DNA from: Morinoia aosen
Taxonomy: Eukaryota; Arthropoda; Malacostraca; Amphipoda; Talitridae
Assembly (NCBI GenBank): GCA_030386875.1
Contig: CM059560.1
Span: 21,756,683-21,820,682 of the forward strand
Direction of reading: 5' to 3'
Length of the DNA: 64,000 nt
Under the pieces are notes generated by a model. It had not been told where the DNA came from and made no database searches. It saw only the letters and a program-made list of their open reading frames with translations. A program made the translations under genes and the position numbers. This document shows positions 50,301 through 62,300 of the stretch, piece by piece. Position 1 is the stretch's first letter; every line of letters begins with the position of its first letter.

Positions 50301-53300
50301 ACACTAGCGTGATCCTTTCTCCCTACACTAGCGTGACCTTTCTCCCTACACTAGCGTGACCTTTCTCCCTACACTAGCGTGACCTTTCCCCCTACACTAG
50401 CGTGACCTTTCCCCCTACACTAGCGTGACCTTTCTCCCTACACTAGCGTGATCCTTTCTCCCTACACTAGCGTGACCTTTCTCCCTACACTAGCGTGACC
50501 TTTCTCCTTACACTAGCGTGATCCTTTCTCCCTACACTAGCGTGACCTTTCTCCCTACACTAGCGTGATCCTTTCTCCCTACACTAGCGTGACCTTTCTC
50601 CCTACACTAGCGTGACCTTTCTCCTTACACTAGCGTGATCCTTTCTCCCTACACTAGCGTGATCCTTTCTCCCTACACTAGCGTGACCTTTCTCCCTACA
50701 CTAGCGTGACCTTTCTCCCTACACTAGCGTGACCTTTCTCCTTACACTAGCGTGATCCTTTCTCCCTACACTAGCGTGACCTTTCTCCTTACACTAGCGT
50801 GATCCTTTCTCCCTACACTAGCGTGACCTTTCTCCTTACACTAGCGTGATCCTTTCTCCCTACACTAGCGTGACCTTTCTCCTTACACTAGCGTGATCCT
50901 TTCTCCCTACACTAGCGTGACCTTTCTCCCTACACTAGCGTGACCTTTCTCCCTACACTAGCGTGACCTTTCTCCCTACACTAGCGTGACCTTTCTCCCT
51001 ACACTAGCGTGACCTTTCTCCTTACACTAGCGTGACCTTTCTCCTTACACTAGCGTGATCCTTTCTCCCTACACTAGCGTGACCTTTCTCCTTACACTAG
51101 CGTGATCCTTTCTCCCTACACTAGCGTGACCTTTCTCCTTACACTAGCGTGACCTTTCTCCCTACACTAGCGTGACCTTTCTCCTTACACTAGCGTGACC
51201 TTTCTCCTTACACTAGCGTGATCCTTTCTCCTTACACTAGCGTGATCCTTTCTCCCTACACTAGCGTGATCCTTTCTCCCTACACTAGCGTGACCTTTCT
51301 CCCTACACTAGCGTGACCTTTCTCCCTACACTAGCGTGATCCTTTCTCCCTACACTAGCGTGACCTTTCTCCTTACACTAGCGTGACCTTTCTCCCTACA
51401 CTAGCGTGACCTTTCTCCTTACACTAGCGTGATCCTTTCTCCCTACACTAGCGTGACCTTTCTCCCTACACTAGCGTGACCTTTCTCCTTACACTAGCGT
51501 GATCCTTTCTCCCTACACTAGCGTGATCCTTTCTCCCTACACTAGCGTGACCTTTCTCCTTACACTAGCGTGACCTTTCTCCCTACACTAGCGTGATCCT
51601 TTCTCCCTACACTAGCGTGACCTTTCTCCTTACACTAGCGTGATCCTTTCTCCCTACACTAGCGTGACCTTTCTCCTTACACTAGCGTGATCCTTTCTCC
51701 CTACACTAGCGTGACCTTTCTCCTTACACTAGCGTGACCTTTCTCCCTACACTAGCGTGATCCTTTCTCCCTACACTAGCGTGACCTTTCTCCTTACACT
51801 AGCGTGATCCTTTCTCCCTACACTAGCGTGACCTTTCTCCTTACACTAGCGTGATCCTTTCTCCCTACACTAGCGTGACCTTTCTCCTTACACTAGCGTG
51901 ACCTTTCTCCCTACACTAGCGTGACCTTTCTCCTTACACTAGCGTGATCCTTTCTCCCTACACTAGCGTGATCCTTTCTCCCTACACTAGCGTGACCTTT
52001 CTCCCTACACTAGCGTGATCCTTTCTCCCTACACTAGCGTGATCCTTTCTCCTTACACTAGCGTGATCCTTTCTCCTTACACTAGCGTGATCCTTTCTCC
52101 CTACACTAGCGTGACCTTTCTCCTTACACTAGCGTGATCCTTTCTCCCTACACTAGCGTGACCTTTCTCCTTACACTAGCGTGATCCTTTCTCCCTACAC
52201 TAGCGTGACCTTTCTCCCTACACTAGCGTGACCTTTCTCCCTACACTAGCGTGACCTTTCTCCCTACACTAGCGTGACCTTTCTCCCTACACTAGCGTGA
52301 TCCTTTCTCCCTACACTAGCGTGATCCTTTCTCCCTACACTAGCGTGACCTTTCTCCCTACACTAGCGTGACCTTTCTCCCTACACTAGCGTGATCCTTT
52401 CTCCCTACACTAGCGTGATCCTTTCTCCCTACACTAGTTTGACGTTTCTCCCTACACTAGCGTGACCTTTCCCCCTACACTAGCGTGACCTTTCTCCCTA
52501 CACTTGCGTGATCCTTTCTCCCTACACTAGCGTGATCCTTTCTCCTTACACTAGCGTGATCCTTTCTCCCTACACTAGCGTGACCTTTCTCCCTACACTA
52601 GCGTGATCCTTTCTCCTTACACTAGCGTGATCCTTTCTCCTTACACTAGCGTGATCCTTTCTCCCTACACTAGCGTGATCCTTTCTCCTTACACTAGCGT
52701 GACCTTTCTCCCTACACTAGCGTGATCCTTTCTCCCTACACTAGCGTGATCCTTTCTCCCTACACTAGCGTGATCCTTTCTCCCTACACTAGCGTGATCC
52801 TTTCTCCCTACACTAGCGTGATCCTTTCTCCCTACACTAGCGTGATCCTTTCTCCCTACACTAGCGTGACCTTTCTCCCTTCACTAGCGTGATCCTTTCT
52901 CCCTACACTAGCGTGACCTTTCTCCCTACACTAGCGTGATCCTTTCTCCCTACACTAGCGTGACCTTTCTCCCTACACTAGCGTGATCCTTTCTCCTTAC
53001 ACTAGCGTGATCCTTTCTCCCTACACTAGCGTGACCTTTCTCCCTACACTAGCGTGACCTTTCTCCCTACACTAGCGTGACCTTTCTCCCTACACTAGCG
53101 TGACCTTTCTCCCTACACTAGCGTGACCTTTCTCCCTACACTAGCGTGATCCTTTCTCCCTACACTAGCGTGATCCTTTCTCCCTACACTAGCGTGATTC
53201 TTTCTCCCTACACTAGCGTGACCCTTTCTCCCTACACTAGCGTGATCCTTTCTCCCTACACTAGCGTGATCCTTTCTCCTTACACTAGCGTGATCCTTTC

Positions 53301-56300
53301 TCCCTACACTAGCGTGACCTTTCTCCCTACACTAGCGTGACCTTTCTCCCTACACTAGCGTGATCCTTTCTCCCTACACTAGCGTGACCTTTCTCCTTAC
53401 ACTAGCGTGATCCTTTCTCCCTACACTAGCGTGATCCTTTCTCCCTACACTAGCGTGACCTTTCTCCCTACACTAGCGTGATCCTTTCTCCCTACACTAG
53501 CGTGACCTTTCTCCTTACACTAGCGTGATCCTTTCTCCCTACACTAGCGTGACCTTTCTCCCTACACTAGCGTGATCCTTTCTCCCTACACTAGCGTGAC
53601 CTTTCTCCCTACACTAGCGTGACCTTTCTCCTTACACTAGCGTGATCCTTTCTCCCTACACTAGCGTGACCTTTCTCCTTACACTAGCGTGACCTTTCTC
53701 CCTACACTAGCGTGATCCTTTCTCCCTACACTAGCGTGACCTTTCTCCCTACACTAGCGTGACCTTTCTCCTTACACTAGCGTGACCTTTCTCCCTACAC
53801 TAGCGTGATCCTTTCTCCCTACACTAGCGTGATCCTTTCTCCCTACACTAGCGTGATCCTTTCTCCCTACACTAGCGTGATCCTTTCTCCCTACACTAGC
53901 GTGACCTTTCTCCTTACACTAGCGTGACCTTTCTCCCTACACTAGCGTGACCTTTCTCCCTACACTAGCGTGATCCTTTCTCCCTACACTAGCGTGACCT
54001 TTCTCCCTACACTAGCGTGACCTTTCTCCTTACACTAGCGTGATCCTTTCGCCCTACACTAGCGTGACCTTTCTCCTTACACTAGCGTGATCCTTTCTCC
54101 CTACACTAGCGTGATCCTTTCTCCCTACACTAGCGTGACCTTTCTCCTTACACTAGCGTGATCCTTTCTCCCTACACTAGCGTGACCTTTCTCCCTACAC
54201 TAGCGTGATCCTTTCTCCCTACACTAGCGTGACCTTTCTCCCTACACTAGCGTGACCTTTCTCCTTACACTAGCGTGATCCTTTCTCCCTACACTAGCGT
54301 GATCCTTTCTCCCTACACTAGCGTGACCTTTCTCCCTACACTAGCGTGACCTTTCTCCCTACACTAGCGTGACCTTTCTCCTTACACTAGCGTGATCCTT
54401 TCTCCCTACACTAGCGTGACCTTTCTCCTTACACTAGCGTGATCCTTTCTCCCTACACTAGCGTGACCTTTCTCCTTACACTAGCGTGATCCTTTCTCCC
54501 TACACTAGCGTGACCTTTCTCCTTACACTAGCGTGATCCTTTCTCCCTACACTAGCGTGACCTTTCTCCCTACACTAGCGTGACCTTTCTCCCTACACTA
54601 GCGTGACCTTTCTCCCTACACTAGCGTGACCTTTCTCCTTACACTAGCGTGACCTTTCTCCTTACACTAGCGTGACCTTTCTCCTTACACTAGCGTGATC
54701 CTTTCTCCCTACACTAGCGTGACCTTTCTCCTTACACTAGCGTGATCCTTTCTCCCTACACTAGCGTGACCTTTCTCCTTACACTAGCGTGACCTTTCTC
54801 CCTACACTAGCGTGACCTTTCTCCTTACACTAGCGTGACCTTTCTCCTTACACTAGCGTGATCCTTTCTCCTTACACTAGCGTGATCCTTTCTCCCTACA
54901 CTAGCGTGACCTTTCTCCCTACACTAGCGTGACCTTTCTCCCTACACTAGCGTGATCCTTTCTCCCTACACTAGCGTGACCTTTCTCCTTACACTAGCGT
55001 GACCTTTCTCCCTACACTAGCGTGACCTTTCTCCTTACACTAGCGTGATCCTTTCTCCCTACACTAGCGTGACCTTTCTCCCTACACTAGCGTGACCTTT
55101 CTCCTTACACTAGCGTGATCCTTTCTCCCTACACTAGCGTGATCCTTTCTCCCTACACTAGCGTGACCTTTCTCCTTACACTAGCGTGACCTTTCTCCCT
55201 ACACTAGCGTGATCCTTTCTCCCTACACTAGCGTGACCTTTCTCCTTACACTAGCGTGATCCTTTCTCCCTACACTAGCGTGACCTTTCTCCTTACACTA
55301 GCGTGATCCTTTCTCCCTACACTAGCGTGACCTTTCTCCTTACACTAGCGTGACCTTTCTCCCTACACTAGCGTGATCCTTTCTCCCTACACTAGCGTGA
55401 CCTTTCTCCTTACACTAGCGTGATCCTTTCTCCCTACACTAGCGTGACCTTTCTCCTTACACTAGCGTGATCCTTTCTCCCTACACTAGCGTGACCTTTC
55501 TCCTTACACTAGCGTGACCTTTCTCCCTACACTAGCGTGACCTTTCTCCTTACACTAGCGTGATCCTTTCTCCCTACACTAGCGTGATCCTTTCTCCCTA
55601 CACTAGCGTGACCTTTCTCCCTACACTAGCGTGATCCTTTCTCCCTACACTAGCGTGATCCTTTCTCCTTACACTAGCGTGATCCTTTCTCCTTACACTA
55701 GCGTGATCCTTTCTCCCTACACTAGCGTGACCTTTCTCCTTACACTAGCGTGATCCTTTCTCCCTACACTAGCGTGACCTTTCTCCTTACACTAGCGTGA
55801 TCCTTTCTCCCTACACTAGCGTGACCTTTCTCCCTACACTAGCGTGACCTTTCTCCCTACACTAGCGTGACCTTTCTCCCTACACTAGCGTGATCCTTTC
55901 TCCCTACACTAGCGTGATCCTTTCTCCCTACACTAGCGTGACCTTTCTCCCTACACTAGCGTGACCTTTCTCCCTACACTAGCGTGATCCTTTCTCCCTA
56001 CACTAGCGTGATCCTTTCTCCCTACACTAGTTTGACGTTTCTCCCTACACTAGCGTGACCTTTCCCCCTACACTAGCGTGACCTTTCTCCCTACACTTGC
56101 GTGATCCTTTCTCCCTACACTAGCGTGATCCTTTCTCCTTACACTAGCGTGATCCTTTCTCCCTACACTAGCGTGACCTTTCTCCCTACACTAGCGTGAT
56201 CCTTTCTCCTTACACTAGCGTGATCCTTTCTCCTTACACTAGCGTGATCCTTTCTCCCTACACTAGCGTGATCCTTTCTCCTTACACTAGCGTGACCTTT

Positions 56301-59300
56301 CTCCCTACACTAGCGTGATCCTTTCTCCCTACACTAGCGTGATCCTTTCTCCCTACACTAGCGTGATCCTTTCTCCCTACACTAGCGTGATCCTTTCTCC
56401 CTACACTAGCGTGATCCTTTCTCCCTACACTAGCGTGATCCTTTCTCCCTACACTAGCGTGATCCTTTCTCCCTACACTAGCGTGATCCTTTCTCCCTAC
56501 ACTAGCGTGACCTTTCTCCCTTCACTAGCGTGATCCTTTCTCCCTACACTAGCGTGACCTTTCTCCCTACACTAGCGTGATCCTTTCTCCCTACACTAGC
56601 GTGACCTTTCTCCCTACACTAGCGTGATCCTTTCTCCTTACACTAGCGTGATCCTTTCTCCCTACACTAGCGTGACCTTTCTCCCTACACTAGCGTGACC
56701 TTTCTCCCTACACTAGCGTGACCTTTCTCCCTACACTAGCGTGACCTTTCTCCCTACACTAGCGTGACCTTTCTCCCTACACTAGCGTGATCCTTTCTCC
56801 CTACACTAGCGTGATTCTTTCTCCCTACACTAGCGTGACCTTTCTCCCTACACTAGCGTGATCCTTTCTCCCTACACTAGCGTGATCCTTTCTCCTTACA
56901 CTAGCGTGATCCTTTCTCCCTACACTAGCGTGACCTTTCTCCCTACACTAGCGTGATCCTTTCTCCCTACACTAGCGTGACCTTTCTCCTTACACTAGCG
57001 TGATCCTTTCTCCCTACACTAGCGTGATCCTTTCTCCCTACACTAGCGTGACCTTTCTCCCTACACTAGCGTGATCCTTTCTCCCTACACTAGCGTGACC
57101 TTTCTCCTTACACTAGCGTGATCCTTTCTCCCTACACTAGCGTGACCTTTCTCCCTACACTAGCGTGATCCTTTCTCCCTACACTAGCGTGACCTTTCTC
57201 CCTACACTAGCGTGACCTTTCTCCTTACACTAGCGTGATCCTTTCTCCCTACACTAGCGTGACCTTTCTCCTTACACTAGCGTGACCTTTCTCCCTACAC
57301 TAGCGTGATCCTTTCTCCCTACACTAGCGTGACCTTTCTCCCTACACTAGCGTGACCTTTCTCCTTACACTAGCGTGACCTTTCTCCCTACACTAGCGTG
57401 ATCCTTTCTCCCTACACTAGCGTGATCCTTTCTCCCTACACTAGCGTGATCCTTTCTCCCTACACTAGCGTGATCCTTTCTCCCTACACTAGCGTGACCT
57501 TTCTCCTTACACTAGCGTGACCTTTCTCCCTACACTAGCGTGACCTTTCTCCCTACACTAGCGTGATCCTTTCTCCCTACACTAGCGTGACCTTTCTCCC
57601 TACACTAGCGTGACCTTTCTCCTTACACTAGCGTGATCCTTTCGCCCTACACTAGCGTGACCTTTCTCCTTACACTAGCGTGATCCTTTCTCCCTACACT
57701 AGCGTGATCCTTTCTCCCTACACTAGCGTGACCTTTCTCCCTACACTAGCGTGATCCTTTCTCCCTACACTAGCGTGATCCTTTCTCCTTACACTAGCGT
57801 GACCTTTCTCCCTACACTAGCGTGACCTTTCTCCCTACACTAGCGTGACCTTTCTCCCTACACTAGCGTGATCCTTTCTCCCTACACTAGCGTGATCCTT
57901 TCTCCCTACACTAGCGTGATCCTTTCTCCCTACACTAGCGTGACCTTTCTCCCTACACTAGCGTGATCCTTTCTCCCTACACTAGCGTGACCTTTCTCCC
58001 TACACTAGCGTGATCCTTTCTCCCTACACTAGCGTGACCTTTCTCCCTACACTAGCGTGATCCTTTCTCCCTACACTAGCGTGACCTTTCTCCCTACACT
58101 AGCGTGACCTTTCTCCCTACACTAGCGTGATCCTTTCTCCCTACACTAGCGTGATCCTTTCTCCCTACACTAGCGTGACCTTTCTCCCTACACTAGCGTG
58201 ACCTTTCTCCCTACACTAGCGTGACCTTTCTCCCTACACTAGCGTGACCTTTCTCCCTACACTAGCGTGACCTTTCTCCCTACACTAGCGTGACCTTTCT
58301 CCCTACACTAGCGTGATCCTTTCTCCCTACACTAGCGTGATCCTTTCTCCTTACACTAGCGTGATCCTTTCTCCCTACACTAGCGTGACCTTTCTCCCTA
58401 CACTAGCGTGACCTTTCTCCTTACACTAGCGTGATCCTTTCGCCCTACACTAGCGTGACCTTTCTCCTTACACTAGCGTGATCCTTTCTCCCTACACTAG
58501 CGTGATCCTTTCTCCCTACACTAGCGTGACCTTTCTCCCTACACTAGCGTGATCCTTTCTCCCTACACTAGCGTGATCCTTTCTCCTTACACTAGCGTGA
58601 CCTTTCTCCCTACACTAGCGTGACCTTTCTCCCTACACTAGCGTGATCCTTTCTCCCTACACTAGCGTGTTCCTTTCTCCCTACACTAGCGTGATCCTTT
58701 CTCCCTACACTAGCGTGACCTTTCTCCCTACACTAGCGTGATCCTTTCTCCCTACACTAGCGTGACCTTTCTCCCTACACTAGCGTGATCCTTTCTCCCT
58801 ACACTAGCGTGACCTTTCTCCCTACACTAGCGTGATCCTTTCTCCCTACACTAGCGTGACCTTTCTCCCTACACTAGCGTGACCTTTCTCCCTACACTAG
58901 CGTGATCCTTTCTCCCTACACTAGCGTGATCCTTTCTCCCTACACTAGCGTGACCTTTCTCCCTACACTAGCGTGACCTTTCTCCCTACACTAGCGTGAC
59001 CTTTCTCCCTACACTAGCGTGACCTTTCTCCCTACACTAGCGTGATCCTTTCTCCTTACACTAGCGTGATCCTTTCTCCCTACACTAGCGTGATCCTTTC
59101 TCCCTACACTAGCGTGACCTTTCTCCTTACACTAGCGTGACCTTTCTCCTTACACTAGCGTGACCTTTCTCCTTACACTAGCGTGACCTTTCCCCCTACA
59201 CTAGCGTGACCTTTCCCCCTACACTAGCGTGACCTTTCTCCTTACACTAGCGTGACCTTTCTCCTTACACTAGCGTGACCTTTCTCCTTACACTAGCGTG

Positions 59301-62300
59301 ATCCTTTCTCCCTACACTAGCGTGACCTTTCTCCCTACACTACCGTGACCTTTCGATTGATGTATTCTTATCATTGAGTTTTAGTGTCTAAGTACTTAAG
59401 TTCATTATTTATTTGCACCCTCATTTTGTTGTTTCTTTATCCCACTCTAATTTCTGAATACGTTTGCCTCATTTTTTTTTTCGGGCCTCCCTCCTTTTGG
59501 GTCCTCTTCATTTGATTTAGTTACCTTGAGTAAATGTATTCAAAGAAAACAACTTCAGTTATACATAGGCAGTTTTCATCAAACCTAACGACTCATGTTT
59601 CGTCTCATGGATGTGCTGTATGACACACCTCGTTGTTGTTGGCTTCTATTGTCTGTTTTAAAAAAGTATCCAATACGATGGGTGTAAATATTCTCTATTT
59701 CTTCCACGTTTTATTGTATTTGATGAATCGACGTGAGTGTTGAGAGCAATTTGCCGTTGCAGAGTAACCGCGTGGACGTGTTCTGCTGCGTGAAGCTGAG
59801 CACTCCAGCCCCGACGCCCAAGAGCGAGGGCCTGCTCTACCGCTTCATGCGGGACTGCTACGGACCCTTCCTCTCCAGGCGGGGCGTCAAGGCCTTCGTC
59901 ATTATTGCCTTCTCTGCCTGGAGCATGACCAGCCTGCCCTTCCTCAGCAGTGTTGAGGTGAGGCGTTTTGCGCAATAATAATGATACCTTTGAGTAAATT
60001 ATAAGAACGATACCTCTGGGGAAATGATTAAAATGATACCTTTGGGGAAATGATTAAAATGATACCTTTGGGGAAATGATTAAAATGATACCTTTGGGGA
60101 AATGACAAAAATGATACCTTTGGGGAAATGATTAAAATGATACCTTTGGGGAAATGATTAAAATGATACCTTTGGGGAAATGATTAAAATGATACCTTTG
60201 GGGAAATGACAAAAATGATACCTTTGGGGAAATGATTAAAATGATACCTTTGGGGAAATGATTAAAATGATACCTTTGGGGAAATGACAAAAATGATACC
60301 TTTGGGGAAATGATTAAAATGATACCTTTGGGGAAATGATTAAAATGATACCTTTGGGGAAATGACAAAAATGATACCTTTGGGGAAATGATTAAAATGA
60401 TACCTTTGGGGAAATGATTAAAATGATACCTTTGGGGAAATGACAAAAATGATACCTTTGGGGAAATGATTAAAATGATACCTTTGGGGAAATGACAAAA
60501 ATGATACCTTTGGGGAAATGATTAAAATGATACCTTTGGGGAAATGATTAAAATGATACCTTTGGGGAAATGACAAAAATGATACCTTTGGGGAAATGAT
60601 TAAAATGATACCTTTGGGGAAATGATTAAAATGATACCTTTGGGGAAATGATTAAAATGATACCTTTGGGGAAATGACAAAAATGATACCTTTGGGGAAA
60701 TGACAAAAATGATACCTTTGGGGAAATGATTAAAATGATACCTTTGGGGAAATGACAAAAATGATACCTTTGGGGAAATGATTAAAATGATACCTTTGGG
60801 GAAATGACAAAAATGATACCTTTGGGGAAATGACAAAAATGATGCCTTTGGGGAAATGATGAAAATGATGCCTTTGGGGAAATGATGAAAATGATGCCTT
60901 TGGGGAAAGGATAAAAATGATGCCTTTGGGGAAATAATAAAAATGATGCCTTTGGGGAAAGGATAAAAATGATGCCTTTGGAGAAATGATAAAAATGATA
61001 CCTCTTGGAATGGATGTGGATCTGGTAAAAAAAAAACTAATTTTAGAGAAGTGGTTTTGTGCCTATACATGAATTGAATAAATATCGAAATGCAAATTTT
61101 TCTTGTATTTATTAGTGAATGAGGGGTTTAGTAACAGAAGCTGTTGCTATGTGAAAAGAAGGGTTGGAATTTTTTATGCAGAAAACGCCAGAGTATCATT
61201 CACTTCGGCATTTCAATAATTCATTTTGTCCGAGAACAACCAAGTCAACGACAAGGCTCATAATATGAGAGGTTTTAGTCCATAATCGGTGCCTTATACT
61301 TTTCCCCAAGTTCTTTACTTTCACTTAGCTTGATATTGCTCCTGATCAAATTATAGCCAAATGCATGCACAACCCGAGAATAAGATCAAAATTTGATTTA
61401 TTTTAGCACAATGTACGTGTTCTCTGGAATGTAGCTATTATTTATACCACCGAGCCCAATTCCAGATTGGACTGGACCAAGAGCTGTCGATGCCCGAAGA
61501 CTCGTACCTGCTCAAGTATTTCCACAACCTCGGCGAGTACCTGAGCGTGGGACCTCCTGTCTACTACGTGCTCAAGCCCGGCCTCGACTTCAGCGAGAGT
61601 TTGGAGGAGCAGAATAGAGTCTGTGGCACGGCCGACTGCGCCAAGGAGTCGCTCGTGATGCAGCTCTACATGGCATCGCGTATTGCTAACAGGTGCGAAC
61701 CATTTCTTCTCGTGCTAATGAGCTCATACTTTGGACTTGGAGTACATGAAATTTGATATTACCAAGTCTTCTATTTGTTTTCCAGTCTAAAACTTTAAGT
61801 TGTTTAAATGTAATGATATTTTAAGTATCTGAAAATGTTTCCTTGCTTTGAAAATTTCCTAATATTTATTTACTTTGTTTTAAACATTTTGCAGATGATT
61901 GAATCATCATGACTAGTTTTCTTCTAGTTTTTTATGTGAAAGTTAGTGATACATCACTTGTTGAGTGCAAGTATTGATCAATGGAAAATTTCTCAAGCAA
62001 CAGTTATTGTTAACCCTTTAACGCCCCAGAGGACACCAGTGTCCTCTTTCAAAAATACCCTCAATATATTGTATTTCTTATTCAATTAGTTCCCTAATGT
62101 GTTCTTTGAAGTTCTCTGCCAAGTGGCAGTTCCTTTCCCATCCTGATATTGGTGACTGCCTGATGCCAGCGCCAGTTTAGTGACGGTGGTTGTGTTAACG
62201 GTAATATGAGTACAAAAATTCGGTCGTTAAAGGGTTAAGGCCTTATTTTCTGCGGCCAGTTATCGTGATAGTTTCAATTTTTATTGCTCATTTTAGAAAA

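Larger units (their letters stand above)
32495..59762 (+). other. NPC1 intron 14, giant satellite-filled intron
   Basis: 27,268 bp from donor gtctga to acceptor gttgcag. Two contiguous tandem arrays fill about 32550-59354. Only about 55 bp after the donor and about 410 bp before the acceptor are unique. Exons 14 and 15 join in phase 0 (ARQE then SNRVDVFCC, human KRQEKNRLDIFCC), so the array is truly intronic. Confidence 0.95.

Noticed and set aside
44876-56533. Plus-strand octapeptide-repeat frames (ILSPYTSV type) in the 23/24-bp satellite
   Set aside because: They occur only where several 24-mers follow one another and close at the next 23-mer; pure by-products of unit length.
1-61015. CRISPR-like arrays
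   Set aside because: All arrays are head-to-tail tandem repeats without unique spacers, in introns of a eukaryotic gene.
60132-61070. Minus-strand repeat peptides across the 26-bp array
   Set aside because: Composition artefact of the tandem unit; no gene features.
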